Positions 7,737 to 17,075 are shown, numbered from the stretch's first letter. The stretch: 64,000 bases of DNA from JBGSOV01 sp041738935 (GCA_041738935.1 JBGSOV010000020.1:62001-126000), one strand, 5' to 3'. Translations and numbers: made by a program. The notes: a model not told the origin generated them from the sequence alone.

Positions 7737-10070
7737 ATGCCAGATAAAAAACCCGATCCACTCGAAAAACTGCGCAAAAAGTCTGCCACGCTTCCCACAG
7801 AGCCTGGCATTTACCGTTTTTTTGATGATACGGGAAAACTGCTCTATGTCGGCAAAGCCAAGCAACTGCGAAATCGGGTAAAAAGTTATTTTCACAAAAG
7901 TGCAGATCATGCTTCCAAAACCATTCGCATGTTGCAAAAAATCCACTCGCTCGACTGGGTCACTACTCGCAGCGAGATCGAAGCGCTCGTACTCGAAGCA
8001 AATCTGATTCACGAACATCGTCCGCAATACAACGTGCTTCTGCGCGATGACAAGCATTTTTTGTACCTAAAAATTAGTAAAGAACCTTTTCCTATCGTCA
8101 GTTTTGTGCGCCAAATCGACAAAGACAAAGCCACTTATTTTGGACCATATGCAAAGGCAAGCGAAGTGCGCAAAACCGTCGATTTTTTGCGCGAAGTCTT
8201 ACGCTTTCGCAATTGTCGCGTCGAAATTTCTGCCGAAGGAAAGACAATTCGCAATCCCGAAAATCGCAAAATCCCCTGCCTCGATTATCAGATCAATCGC
8301 TGCACAGCGCCTTGTGATGGCAGAATTAGTCAAGAAGAGTATGCCGAAGACATTCGACAGCTGACGCAATTTTTGCGAGGAGATACCATTCCAGTTAAAA
8401 AAAAGTTGCAGCAAGAAATGATGCTTGCCGCCGAAAAAAGAGAATTTGAGCGCGCGGCACGCTTTCGTGATTTGCTCAAATCAATCGAATGGGTTGACGC
8501 AAAGCAATCTGCCAGCATTCCAGAAGATTTTTCGGCAGATGTTATCGGCATGGCTTTTGGTGAAGCCAAAAGTTTTTTCCATGTACTTTTTGTGCGCCAC
8601 GGCAAAGTCTTGCGCTCGGAGAATTTTTCGCTCCCGAGTGCAGCGACAGCCGAAGAAACGTTTTTAGCTTTCTTGCGTGATCACTTTGCATTTTTCCCCG
8701 ATGTTCCGCAGATTACGCTCGTGTCCGATATTTTTCCGGAAGACGATCAAAATCTCTGGGAAGAATTCGCCACCCATATCACGAGTAAACAAACCGAGAT
8801 TCGGATTCCCAAGCGCGGTATCAAGCGCGAACTGCTCGAGCTCGCCGAAAAAAATGCCAAATTGCAGGCTGCCAATTCGAAAGCAAGTTTTGAAGAAGAT
8901 GTACTGGGTCGTCTGCAAAAAGCGCTCGACTTGCCCCGACGACCAGAGCGAATCGAATGCTATGATATTTCGCATTTGTCCGGAACGCATCCCGTGGGAT
9001 CGCGCGTGGTTTTTACCGATGGCAAGCCGGATAAAAACGAATACCGCAAATATAAAATGAAAACATTACCACCAGGAAAGATTGATGATTTTGCCGCGAT
9101 GCGAGAACTACTCGGCAGGCGTCTCAAACGCCTAGAACGTGGCTCGGAGATTTTGCAAACCGAAATAGTCACTGACGAAAATGCGCTTGCGGAAATCGAA
9201 GCACTGCTCGATAAAGAGGGTTTGCTCACTGGATTACCCTTCGAACAACAATTTGCCTTTCGTGAAACTATTACTGGAGAAATAGTTGGTTATGCGCGCA
9301 CCAGACGCTGGGGACGCGCTATCGAAATCGGTGGCGTGTTGGTATTACCCGAGTTTCAAGCAAGTGGTATGGGCACCGAAATCGTTAAGTCTCTCGTACT
9401 TGCTTCCACCGAAAAATGCGTACGTTTGCTGGCAAGGCGCAAAAAAATCCGTTGGGTCATCGCTCTCAAATCGATTGGTTTTGTCGAAGAAAAAAAGCCA
9501 CCCAAAGCATTTCGCGAATTGTGTGAGCAAAAAATGCAAGAAGGTGGCATCGAGCGTTTTACACTGAAAATCAGTCCGAACAGTCTGCGGCAAGCGGTGA
9601 ATAAAGTGCCAGACCTGCTCGTGATTGATGGTGGCAAAGGTCAACTTTCGGCAGTCGTCGCAGTATTGAGAAAAATGAATCTTTTTCGTAAAATTCCGGT
9701 TTGCTCTTTGGCAAAAAAAGAAGAGCAGATTTTTATTCCTGGTAATCCTGAGCCGCTGCCAATTGCCAAAAATTCGTCCGAAAACGAACTTCTTCAACAG
9801 ATTCGTGACGATGCCCATCGCTTTGCGATTTCATTTAACAAAAGCTTACGCAAAAAAGCCGAAATCACTTCGATTTTGGATGAAGTCAAAGGACTTGGTA
9901 AAGAAAACAAAAAAGTGCTTCTCAGCGAATTTGGAAGTGCGAGTGGTATTTTTGCAGCAAGTGATCGCCATCTCTTGCAACATGTCTCACCAACAGTCTT
10001 GCGCAACTTACGCATCGTCGCGCATCAACAAAAGCAAGTGGATGAAAACGAAACGAATATCAACCAGTAA
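7737..10070 (+). CDS. uvrC: UvrABC system protein C with inserted GNAT-like domain
   Basis: This is the incision subunit of nucleotide excision repair. From the ATG at 7737 (MPDKKPDPLEKLRKK) it has 777 residues. A longer open frame from TTG at 7602 adds 45 residues unlike UvrC and was not used. The GIY-YIG nuclease covers about 20-100 (PGIYRFFDD, LLYVGKAK), the UVR motif about 219-255, and the RNase H-like 3' side starts at Asp410 in ECYDISH. Asp631 in VIDGGKGQL and the His of DDAHRFAI complete the active site, and helix-hairpin-helix motifs end the protein. Residues about 479-620 are an insertion that resembles a GNAT acetyltransferase (VLPEFQASGMGTEIVKS). Bacterial UvrC is usually about 600 residues. 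The 3' end overlaps the convergent membrane protein gene by 11 nt. Confidence 0.95.
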   Translation: MPDKKPDPLEKLRKKSATLPTEPGIYRFFDDTGKLLYVGKAKQLRNRVKSYFHKSADHASKTIRMLQKIHSLDWVTTRSEIEALVLEANLIHEHRPQYNVLLRDDKHFLYLKISKEPFPIVSFVRQIDKDKATYFGPYAKASEVRKTVDFLREVLRFRNCRVEISAEGKTIRNPENRKIPCLDYQINRCTAPCDGRISQEEYAEDIRQLTQFLRGDTIPVKKKLQQEMMLAAEKREFERAARFRDLLKSIEWVDAKQSASIPEDFSADVIGMAFGEAKSFFHVLFVRHGKVLRSENFSLPSAATAEETFLAFLRDHFAFFPDVPQITLVSDIFPEDDQNLWEEFATHITSKQTEIRIPKRGIKRELLELAEKNAKLQAANSKASFEEDVLGRLQKALDLPRRPERIECYDISHLSGTHPVGSRVVFTDGKPDKNEYRKYKMKTLPPGKIDDFAAMRELLGRRLKRLERGSEILQTEIVTDENALAEIEALLDKEGLLTGLPFEQQFAFRETITGEIVGYARTRRWGRAIEIGGVLVLPEFQASGMGTEIVKSLVLASTEKCVRLLARRKKIRWVIALKSIGFVEEKKPPKAFRELCEQKMQEGGIERFTLKISPNSLRQAVNKVPDLLVIDGGKGQLSAVVAVLRKMNLFRKIPVCSLAKKEEQIFIPGNPEPLPIAKNSSENELLQQIRDDAHRFAISFNKSLRKKAEITSILDEVKGLGKENKKVLLSEFGSASGIFAASDRHLLQHVSPTVLRNLRIVAHQQKQVDENETNINQ

Positions 10071-10968
10071 GCCAGCGCAAAGTGTCAACAAATGGAATCA
10101 CGATAGCGAGACAAACCGAACTCGCGAAGATAGCAAACGCTGGTGGATCGATGTGCGTATCACCCCGATTATAAAACAGGCGCGCGCCTAATTCGCCGAA
10201 TAAAGCGCCAATGACACCAAATATCACACCAAAAATTAGCGAATCACCGATTCCTGCTGCGAGACTCGCAGGAAGTACAATATGGTGCATCACCGGAACA
10301 TGATTGCCAAATTGCAAAAAGAGCAAAGAAAAAGCGGCAATACCAAACATTAAATATGGCATTTCGGTAATAATTGCGACTTGCGATGAAATGAGTCCCA
10401 AAATCGCTCCTAAAAAAGTAATGCTCAGCCAATCTGATTCCCACGGCAGCCAAATGCCGAGCTTTTTGTCACCTTGAGCGGCTTTGGTAAATTGAGTTTT
10501 AGTATTGACGACCGCTCGGTCAGAAAAAAGAATTCGCGCAACGACGCCAGAAAAAAAGACAGTGGCAGCGATAGTATCGATTTGTGGTATCGAAAGTGGA
10601 ATTAAGGAGATGAAGATTTGATTAAGGCAAAAGCCAAAAACTCCAAATAATCCACCAATGAGTAGTGGTTCGGTGTTTTTTTCAAAAATCAGTGGCGTAA
10701 TAATATCGCGTCCATTTGAAGAGTGAAGTTTTTTACGCGCGGCAAAAGCACTTGCGGCAACGCCGCCAGCAAAGGCAACATGCGGACCGAAGATATTACC
10801 AAAGGCAAGTTGGGTAAGAATCACGTCGCTTCCCGTTGCGACGGCGACAATGCTTCCAATGACAACTAAGATGCCAAACAGGATAAAAGCAGGCAGCGCA
10901 CCAAAAGCAGCGCCAAAAGCTCCTCCACAAAATGCCAATCCGATCAAGCTGATGTATTCGTTTCCCAT
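10060..10968 (-). CDS. Polytopic membrane protein of unknown function
   Basis: From the ATG at 10968 (MGNEYISLIG) the product has 302 residues and about eight hydrophobic helices rich in Gly, Ala, Phe and Ile. The frame is open 27 codons further upstream, but a TATAAT at 10998-10993 lies inside that extension, so the short form is preferred. The glycine-rich helices (GLAFCGGAFGAAFGALP) suggest a channel or permease. I do not recognise the family and no catalytic motif is evident. It converges on uvrC and diverges from pflB. Confidence 0.7.
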   Translation of the reverse strand: MGNEYISLIGLAFCGGAFGAAFGALPAFILFGILVVIGSIVAVATGSDVILTQLAFGNIFGPHVAFAGGVAASAFAARKKLHSSNGRDIITPLIFEKNTEPLLIGGLFGVFGFCLNQIFISLIPLSIPQIDTIAATVFFSGVVARILFSDRAVVNTKTQFTKAAQGDKKLGIWLPWESDWLSITFLGAILGLISSQVAIITEMPYLMFGIAAFSLLFLQFGNHVPVMHHIVLPASLAAGIGDSLIFGVIFGVIGALFGELGARLFYNRGDTHIDPPAFAIFASSVCLAIVIPFVDTLRWLTG

Positions 10969-10992
10969 AGTTTTTTGTTTTAATCTTCTTAT

Positions 10993-11022
10993 ATTATACA
11001 ATTTATTATGGCAGTAAAGCAA
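10993..11022 (-). promoter_or_regulatory. Probable promoter of the membrane protein gene
   Basis: On the minus strand TTGCTT (11022-11017) is followed after 18 nt by TATAAT (10998-10993). Transcription would begin about 18 nt before the ATG at 10968. Confidence 0.5.
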
Positions 11023-11031
11023 GTCTTTGGA

Positions 11032-11060
11032 TTGACTTTGAGAAGCCAAAAAGCTAAAAT
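11032..11060 (+). promoter_or_regulatory. Promoter of pflB
   Basis: TTGACT (11032-11037) is followed after exactly 17 nt by TAAAAT (11055-11060). The start point would be near 11067, leaving a leader of about 38 nt before pflB. Confidence 0.7.
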
Positions 11061-11104
11061 TGAACTGTCAAAAAGTCAAATAAATTTATCTCTGTCCCCC
11101 CCGC

Positions 11105-13357
11105 ATGAAAAAAACACAACCTCATTTTGCGAGCGGCATCTGGCAAACCGAAATCGATGTCCGCGATTTTATTCAGAAGAATTATACACCGTATGAAGAG
11201 AACGGTGATTTTTTGGCAAGTACGACCAAGCGCACCACAACTGTCTGGAAAAAACTAAGTGAGACGATTCACAAAGAACATGCCGCTGGCGGCGTACTCG
11301 ACGTCGACACCAAAACCCCATCGACCATTACGAGCCATGCTCCCGGATATATCGATCAGAAGAACGAACTAATCGTAGGAATCCAAACCGACAAGCCGCT
11401 CAAGCGGGCAATCAAACCCAAGGGCGGCGTGCGACTTGTCGAATATGCCTGCGAAGCCTACGGTTACAAACTCGACCCCAAAGTCACAGAGATTTTTACT
11501 AAGTATCGCAAAACCCATAATGACGGCGTTTTTGATATATACAAAGATTGGGAAGATTTTCGCACACCAGACGGTAAACTGCTACGCAAAGTAGGAATTA
11601 TCACTGGACTACCGGATAATTATGGTCGCGGTAGAATCATTGGTGATTATCGTCGCGTCGCGCTCTATGGCATCGATCGCTTGATCAAAGATCGTCAGGA
11701 ATATATGAACACCTATCTGACGGAAATGACTGGCGAGCAAATTGCCATTCGCGAAGAAGTTGCTGAGCAAATCCGGTCGCTTAAGGAAATACAACAGATG
11801 GCGAGCAGTTATGGGAGTGATATTTCCCGTCCTGCAGAAAGTTTTCGCGAGGCGGTACAATGGACATATTTTGCCTATCTTGCCGCGGTAAAAAGTCAGG
11901 ACGGCGCCGCAATGAGTTTTGGGAGAATTGATGCCTTTTTGGACATTTATGCCGAGCGAGATCTAAAAAATGGCACGCTGGACGAAAGCGGAGTGCAGGA
12001 GATCATCGATGATTTTGTGATGAAACTGCGCATTGTGCGGCATTTGCGCCCGACGGAATATAATGAGCTGTTCGCCGGCGATCCGACCTGGGTCACGTGC
12101 CTCATCGGTGGACAAGGCGTAGATGGCAGAACACTCGTGACGAAAACGACGTTTCGTCTGCTCCATACCCTCAAGAACCTCGGACCTGCACCAGAACCGA
12201 ATATCACGGTCGCATGGTCAACGGCATTGCCGAAAAATTTTAAGAAATATGCTTCGCAAATGGCGATCGACACCTGCGCGATCCAGTTTGAAAACGATGA
12301 CCTGATGCGTCCGCGCTACGGTGATGATTACGCGATCGCTTGCTGCGTCTCGGCGATGACGGTCGGCAAACAGATGCAGTTTTTCGGCGCACGATGCAAC
12401 ATGCCAAAACTGCTTTTGATGACGATCAACGAAGGAAAAGACGAATTCGATGGCAAGCCGATCGCCGCCGATGTGCCAAAACTCAAGCACAATACGACTC
12501 TCGATTATGACGAAGTCAAAGCGAATTTCTTCAAGCAGATGGATTGGCTCGCCAAGCGCTATGTCGGCACGATGAACACGATTCATTTTATGCACGACAA
12601 GTATAATTACGAAGACAGCCAAATGGCACTCCATGATGTCGATGTCGAGCGCGTAATGGCATTTGGTATCGCCGGAATCTCGGTCGTCGCAGATAGCTTG
12701 TCCGCCATCAAATATGGCAAGGTCAAAGCGATTCGAGATAAAGACGGCGTCGCGAGGAAATTTGAAATCTCTGGAGATTTTCCGAAGTTCGGCAATGATG
12801 ATGACCGCGTAGATAGCATTGCGATTGAAGTCGTGAAGGAATTTATTACTGCACTCAAAAAGCACAAGACCTATCGCAATGCCAAGCACACCCTCAGCCT
12901 CCTCACGATTACTGCCAATGTCGTCTACGGCGACCACACCGGCGCCACGCCCGATGGACGCAAAGCGCACGAAGCATTTGCTCCAGGAGCGAATCCGATG
13001 CACAATCGCGACAGTCACGGAGCGATCTCTTCACTCAATTCGGTCGCAAAAATCCCGTATGAGTACTGCCAAGACGGCATTTCGAACACCTTCTCGATCG
13101 TGCCGAAAGGACTCGGCAAAACCGATCCGCAGCGCATCGACAATCTCAAAGCGCTCCTCGATGGCTATTTTGCCAAAGGCGGCTTCCACTTGAATGTCAA
13201 TGTGCTCAATCGCGAAACACTGCAAGACGCCATGAAGCATCCGGAAAAATATCCGCAATTGACAATCCGCGTTTCCGGCTATGCGGTGCACTTTATCAAC
13301 CTCAGCAAAAAGCAGCAGGAAGAAGTCATCGCCCGCACCTTCCATGAACGATTTTAG
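11105..13357 (+). CDS. pflB: Formate C-acetyltransferase (pyruvate formate-lyase)
   Basis: The glycyl radical enzyme converts pyruvate and CoA to acetyl-CoA and formate in anaerobic cells. The 750-residue length is normal. The catalytic cysteine pair is Cys413-Cys414 in IACCVSAMTVGK, and the radical glycine is Gly725 in IRVSGYAVHFINLS near the C-terminus, followed by the family ending EEVIARTFHERF. These motifs separate true pyruvate formate-lyase from related diol dehydratases. The start ATG follows a readable promoter but no Shine-Dalgarno sequence. The activase gene pflA lies 231 nt downstream on the same strand. The acetyl-CoA can feed substrate-level phosphorylation; no acetate kinase is seen here. 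Confidence 0.96.
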   Translation: MKKTQPHFASGIWQTEIDVRDFIQKNYTPYEENGDFLASTTKRTTTVWKKLSETIHKEHAAGGVLDVDTKTPSTITSHAPGYIDQKNELIVGIQTDKPLKRAIKPKGGVRLVEYACEAYGYKLDPKVTEIFTKYRKTHNDGVFDIYKDWEDFRTPDGKLLRKVGIITGLPDNYGRGRIIGDYRRVALYGIDRLIKDRQEYMNTYLTEMTGEQIAIREEVAEQIRSLKEIQQMASSYGSDISRPAESFREAVQWTYFAYLAAVKSQDGAAMSFGRIDAFLDIYAERDLKNGTLDESGVQEIIDDFVMKLRIVRHLRPTEYNELFAGDPTWVTCLIGGQGVDGRTLVTKTTFRLLHTLKNLGPAPEPNITVAWSTALPKNFKKYASQMAIDTCAIQFENDDLMRPRYGDDYAIACCVSAMTVGKQMQFFGARCNMPKLLLMTINEGKDEFDGKPIAADVPKLKHNTTLDYDEVKANFFKQMDWLAKRYVGTMNTIHFMHDKYNYEDSQMALHDVDVERVMAFGIAGISVVADSLSAIKYGKVKAIRDKDGVARKFEISGDFPKFGNDDDRVDSIAIEVVKEFITALKKHKTYRNAKHTLSLLTITANVVYGDHTGATPDGRKAHEAFAPGANPMHNRDSHGAISSLNSVAKIPYEYCQDGISNTFSIVPKGLGKTDPQRIDNLKALLDGYFAKGGFHLNVNVLNRETLQDAMKHPEKYPQLTIRVSGYAVHFINLSKKQQEEVIARTFHERF

Positions 13358-13360
13358 GGG

Positions 13361-13443
13361 GTCATTCCGGCTTCCACCACGGCGGACAAGTGAACGGAAT
13401 CGGTAGGCTGAGAGGGTTTGTGCGATTCCTTCCCCCTGAGGGT
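13361..13443. repeat. Palindromic repeat pair between pflB and pflA
   Basis: Positions 13361-13403 carry a long form of the GTCATTCCGG...CGGAATCGG palindrome also found at 42470 and 62790. Positions 13424-13443 carry a short form of the second family (gattcc..tccccctgaggg) seen at 15624, 17168, 43538 and 57821. The rest of the 13358-13588 gap is AT-rich with no reading frame. Confidence 0.6.
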
Positions 13444-13588
13444 GTTTGCGACAAAAAATCGATTTACGATTCAAGATTCATGATTTAAGATTTTACGTAG
13501 AATCACCTGAGGTTAAAGTAGGATTCCTAAATCTTGCTTCTTAAATCCTGAATCCTTCATTAGAAATCTTCCAACAAAATAGCGAACC

Positions 13589-14341
13589 ATGAGCAAAAAT
13601 CAACAAAAGACACTCGGCAACATCCACTCTTTCGAATCCTTCGGGACGCTCGATGGTCCCGGAATTCGCTTTGTGGTCTTTCTCGCCGGTTGCCCACTCC
13701 GCTGTAAATATTGTCACAATATCGATGTCGTCTACGCAAAGAACGCGCCACAGATAACCGCGGAAGAACTCGTGCAAAAGATCCTCGTCAACAAACCATA
13801 TTTTGATGCAAGTGGTGGAGGCGTCACAGTCAGCGGCGGCGATCCCGTCAGTCAGCCAGAGTTTCTGGTGGAATTTTTGCGGCTCTGCCAAGAACATAAT
13901 CTTCATACTGCCGTCGATACTTCGCTGTGCGCACCGTCGCATGTCATCGAGCAGATCGCGGAATATACCGATTTGTTCCTCATCAGTCTCAAACATATGG
14001 ATGACAAAATCCATCAATACTTGACCGGCGCCAGCAATCGACTGATTTTCCGAAATATCGAACAGCTCAGCAAAATGCAAAAACGCATCTGGTTCCGTCT
14101 CATCATTTTACCGGGATATACGGATACCAAGCAGAATCTGACAGAACTTACCGAGTACCTCAAAACGGTGGATTTTGAACTGATCGAGCTGCTCCCCTAT
14201 CACGAAATGGGCATCTACAAATGGAAAGAATTGGGTCTCGGGTATGACCTCAAAGATGTCTCGCCACCGACTCCCAAGCAAATCGCGAAAGTAAAAAACT
14301 ATTTGAGTGACGCTGGCTTTACCGTTGTGGTGAATGAGTAG
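13589..14341 (+). CDS. pflA: Pyruvate formate-lyase activating enzyme
   Basis: The 250-residue radical SAM enzyme puts the glycyl radical on PflB. The CX3CX2C cluster motif is in GCPLRCKYCHN (about residues 31-41). It is preceded by SFESFGTLDGPGIRFVVF, the typical PflA N-terminus, and followed by the GGG-type SAM motif GGGVTVSGGDP. The length matches the family. The start ATG at 13589 puts the first strand in its usual place; there is no Shine-Dalgarno sequence. Its position after pflB supports the assignment. The palindromic repeats in the gap leave open whether the two genes share one transcript. Confidence 0.95.
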   Translation: MSKNQQKTLGNIHSFESFGTLDGPGIRFVVFLAGCPLRCKYCHNIDVVYAKNAPQITAEELVQKILVNKPYFDASGGGVTVSGGDPVSQPEFLVEFLRLCQEHNLHTAVDTSLCAPSHVIEQIAEYTDLFLISLKHMDDKIHQYLTGASNRLIFRNIEQLSKMQKRIWFRLIILPGYTDTKQNLTELTEYLKTVDFELIELLPYHEMGIYKWKELGLGYDLKDVSPPTPKQIAKVKNYLSDAGFTVVVNE

Positions 14342-14410
14342 CAGATTCTCGCTTAGTAATAGGGAGTTCAGATAAAATCGTGGTGGGTCGTTGAGTTATA
14401 GTAGCTACTT

Positions 14411-14908
14411 TTAAGAAACTTCTAATTTACTCAGCACTTCATTATCTCGCAAGAAATCTTGTATATTCGCATCCATATCCCGAAGATCAGTTGCAAACTG
14501 ATCCGACACCTTCCCGATTACCTTTCCTGTTTCATCTATTTGAGCAAGAGGCACAAGGAGAGTTTCAATATATTGCGAGATTTGACGTAGCCTAGGAGTT
14601 TTCGTATCGACCATTGCCATCATATAGAGATTGTAAAGTTTAGAGACCCAAAACCTATGAATGCAATGAGTAGTTGCTGCAATTCGCATTGGCGCATCGG
14701 AATCACAATATCCATCTGGGTCGATAGCATCTTGAGCACCTTTGAGTAAGCGCTCCAAACGCTCAGCCAGATCGAGTTGAATCTCGTGGAGATCCTCATC
14801 TCTTCCTTCGGTTTTATTCGAATCTCTCCCTGTTGTAAATTTGTAAAGTTCTTCTGCCGTGAGACTCACAGTTTCATCAGCAATAACTTCTTTTACATTT
14901 TCAGACAT
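14411..14908 (-). CDS. Hypothetical protein, 165 residues
   Basis: The acidic, largely helical cytoplasmic protein (MSENVKEVIADETVSLTA...) has no membrane segment or known motif. A middle helix region, HRFWVSKLYNLYMMAMVD, is the most hydrophobic stretch. The gene has its own good promoter and diverges from dps, with 133 nt between them. I do not recognise it. It is one of several small helical proteins in the window with no recognisable relatives (see 16409, 19911, 58132). Confidence 0.7.
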   Translation of the reverse strand: MSENVKEVIADETVSLTAEELYKFTTGRDSNKTEGRDEDLHEIQLDLAERLERLLKGAQDAIDPDGYCDSDAPMRIAATTHCIHRFWVSKLYNLYMMAMVDTKTPRLRQISQYIETLLVPLAQIDETGKVIGKVSDQFATDLRDMDANIQDFLRDNEVLSKLEVS

Positions 14909-14931
14909 AGTAATGTAATAAATATATTTTT

Positions 14932-14959
14932 ATTTTAAATTTAATATTATTTTTGTCAA
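14932..14959 (-). promoter_or_regulatory. Promoter of the 14411-14908 gene
   Basis: On the minus strand a perfect TTGACA (14959-14954) is followed after 16 nt by TAAAAT (14937-14932). The leader would be about 17 nt. Confidence 0.65.
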
Positions 14960-15041
14960 CTCCATTTCCAAAAAGCTGTTGCATTTTTTGCACCGAGGCA
15001 TATTTTTGAAGTGGTTCTCCATTTCTTTTTCCCAAAATATT

Positions 15042-15617
15042 ATGAAAACCGCTACTCTCGACCCGCGCGAAAAAACCCAATCGCGTGAGGAACACGATGA
15101 CAAAAAAGAACAAGAGCGACGACAGCAAAAAGAAGTTGAAGAAAAAAACCAGCAACAAGATGAAGACAAGAAGTCGAGCGAAGAATCGAAGACGATTGAT
15201 GCACTAAAGATCTTGCTCGGAAGCAGTTATGTCCTGCTTGTCAAAACGCATGGCTTCCATTGGAATGTGACCGGCGAAATGTTTCAGCCGCTGCATGCAC
15301 TCTTCGAAGAACAATACAACGACCTGTTTGAGGCGGTGGACACCATTGCCGAACAGATACGTGCATTACAAGAGTTTGCTCCGGGGACGATTAAACAATT
15401 CACCGAAAAATCACTGATCAAAGATGCCAAAGATATTCCCGATGCCAAAGACATGATCAAAGAGTTGCTCCAAGACCACGAGACCTTGTCGGGAGCTTAT
15501 CGCAAGGCGATCAGCATCGCGCAAGAAGAAGGAGACGAAGTCACTGCCGACCTTTTTATCGCCCGTTGCACCGTGCACGAAAAAACCGCTTGGATGCTGC
15601 GCAGTTTTGTAGCGTAA
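15042..15617 (+). CDS. dps: Dps-like ferritin family protein
   Basis: The 191-residue protein has a Dps/ferritin-like four-helix domain at about 50-190. The intersubunit ferroxidase ligands are visible in THGFHWNVTGEMFQPLHALF and AVDTIAEQIRAL (two His, then Asp and Glu). The family oxidises ferrous iron with hydrogen peroxide, stores it in a 12-subunit shell and protects DNA. The ATG at 15042 was chosen over an upstream in-frame codon at 14979 that adds unrelated residues. An unusual N-terminal tail of about 48 residues is extremely rich in Lys, Glu, Gln and Arg and could contact DNA; this is inference. A terminator follows at 15690. Confidence 0.88.
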   Translation: MKTATLDPREKTQSREEHDDKKEQERRQQKEVEEKNQQQDEDKKSSEESKTIDALKILLGSSYVLLVKTHGFHWNVTGEMFQPLHALFEEQYNDLFEAVDTIAEQIRALQEFAPGTIKQFTEKSLIKDAKDIPDAKDMIKELLQDHETLSGAYRKAISIAQEEGDEVTADLFIARCTVHEKTAWMLRSFVA

Positions 15618-15623
15618 AATTAC

Positions 15624-15680
15624 TCTCCCCCTGTGAGATAGGAGCCTGTCCCGAGTTCTCGGGAGGAGCTTGAGGGGGTC
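15624..15680. repeat. Palindromic repeat, CCCCCT...AGGGGG family
   Basis: A long copy reading ctccccctg, then cctgtcccgag-tt-ctcgggagg, then agcttgagggggtc. It directly follows the dps stop codon and matches the copy at 57821-57880 through most of its length. Confidence 0.75.
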
Positions 15681-15689
15681 GAATTGAGA

Positions 15690-15721
15690 AAAAAGCAGCT
15701 CATTTCTGAGCTGCTTTTTTT
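15690..15721 (+). terminator. Intrinsic terminator after dps
   Basis: A 9-bp stem AGCAGCTCA/TGAGCTGCT with a TTTC loop is followed by seven T residues. An A-run on the 5' side lets it also serve the convergent minus-strand gene. Confidence 0.85.
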
Positions 15722-15742
15722 ATCTAACTATGATTTTAGAAC

Positions 15743-15976
15743 TTAAGCAGCTACCGCAGCATCAGAACTTGGCGGATTGGATGCTTCAATTATTCCTGCA
15801 GGAATTTGACTTGTAGCAGCATCGGAAATCTCAATTATTTCAGCGCTTACTAGATGTGCAGGCTGTTGTGCCTCGAATTTTGGAGGAGTAAACGCTGGCG
15901 ACAATTCGCGATCGCCTGAAAACAGATTTTTGAGATCATCCTTATGAAAAGGATTTTCACCAGCACGATATCGCAT
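15743..15976 (-). CDS. Small hypothetical protein, 77 residues
   Basis: The frame runs from ATG at 15976 (MRYRAGENPFHKDDLKN) to a stop at 15743; a TTG three codons upstream is an alternative start. The C-terminal half is Ala/Ser/Pro-rich and looks disordered. No motif, membrane segment or signal is seen. It converges on dps through a shared terminator. There is no supporting evidence beyond the intact frame and terminator, so it may not be a real gene. Confidence 0.45.
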   Translation of the reverse strand: MRYRAGENPFHKDDLKNLFSGDRELSPAFTPPKFEAQQPAHLVSAEIIEISDAATSQIPAGIIEASNPPSSDAAVAA

Positions 15977-16408
15977 ATTATTCAAAAAAAGAATGATGCA
16001 AGCATTCGCTCAAACGAAAATATTAGCAAGTATTTTGCGAAAAAAGCGCCAAATATGGCATACCAAAGAAAGGCGTTAATAAGCCACACAAAAATCGGAT
16101 ACTGGCTAGTGGCTCCCAAAGCCACGACTTTTGATTGTGTTTTTTATAAATTATGTTGTGGAGAAATCTGCTAAGCATATCGAATAAGAAAGTTCCCCCG
16201 GACCAAGGGGAAGGAGCGGTGGAAGGAGCAACTATCCGTATTGCTCCACTTGTTTAATGAATGCAAAAACCGACTTTCGCTAGAAGGCTGTGATGTTTGT
16301 ATCTGGAAATGGTCGTGATTACAAACTCTGAATAGTCGATTCTTTTGGCGTGCTATTGGATTCTCTTTTAACAAACATGGAGAGCAACTCGGGAGAGTTG
16401 CTCCACTA
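15977..16408. other. Gene-poor stretch with hairpins
   Basis: I see no convincing reading frame. Around 16192-16260 there is a degenerate palindromic element (ttcccccgg...accaaggggaa) followed by ggagcaac/gttgctcc-type half sites, one of which recurs near 16390-16405 and 58070-58095. Confidence 0.5.
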
Positions 16409-16906
16409 TTAGGCAGCTATTTCCAAATCCTGATCTGACTTTTGTTTTGCAAAATACCCCTCTATATCTTCGACTTCTCTTGGAATATCGAGCCAAGAAT
16501 ATGCTGCTAACAGTTTTTCAGTAGTTTCTTGAATAAAAATTTCAACTTCTCGTTGTGATTGCCCACCTGTACTATCATTTATTTCAATGACTCTATCATA
16601 AAATTCCTCTATTTTTCCGACTCCCCCACTTTCTAGTTCTCTGTTTTCTAATTCTTCGACACACTTTCCAACTGCGTTTGTTATTAGCATGAGTGGACTG
16701 CGCTGTTTAAAAACTCCAGGATTCACTTGGATAATTTCCGCAATAATATGCATCTGTATTATATTTCGAAAAGCCCCAAAAGCTTCTGCTTGCTTCTTTT
16801 CCCTAAGTGCCTGATCCGCACTCAATAATGCCTCTTTAGCGGCATTTCCCGAATCCAAGTATTTTTCATACCTGCCTTCTGCGCCCTGGCATCCTCCATC
16901 TGGCAT
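16409..16906 (-). CDS. Hypothetical protein, 165 residues
   Basis: The mixed helical, acidic cytoplasmic protein begins MPDGGCQGAEGRYEK and ends DQDLEIAA. No transmembrane helix or known catalytic motif is visible. The frame is intact with ordinary amino acid use. Neighbours give no functional clue: a gene-poor stretch lies on both sides. I do not recognise the family. Confidence 0.6.
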   Translation of the reverse strand: MPDGGCQGAEGRYEKYLDSGNAAKEALLSADQALREKKQAEAFGAFRNIIQMHIIAEIIQVNPGVFKQRSPLMLITNAVGKCVEELENRELESGGVGKIEEFYDRVIEINDSTGGQSQREVEIFIQETTEKLLAAYSWLDIPREVEDIEGYFAKQKSDQDLEIAA

Positions 16907-17075
16907 AGTTCTTTAGAAACTGTTTTACCTTTTACCCACAAAATTTTTACTTGTCACGTAAATGCTGCTGACCACCCTGTGTCAACACCGACAAGCACTT
17001 TCAAATCCGTTTACTGGATTTGGTATGCGCAAATCACAAAATCCGACAAAAAAAATTTATGGCAATATGCGCAAA

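Noticed and set aside
12218..13018. 266-codon minus-strand frame inside pflB
   Set aside because: Antisense shadow of a highly conserved gene.
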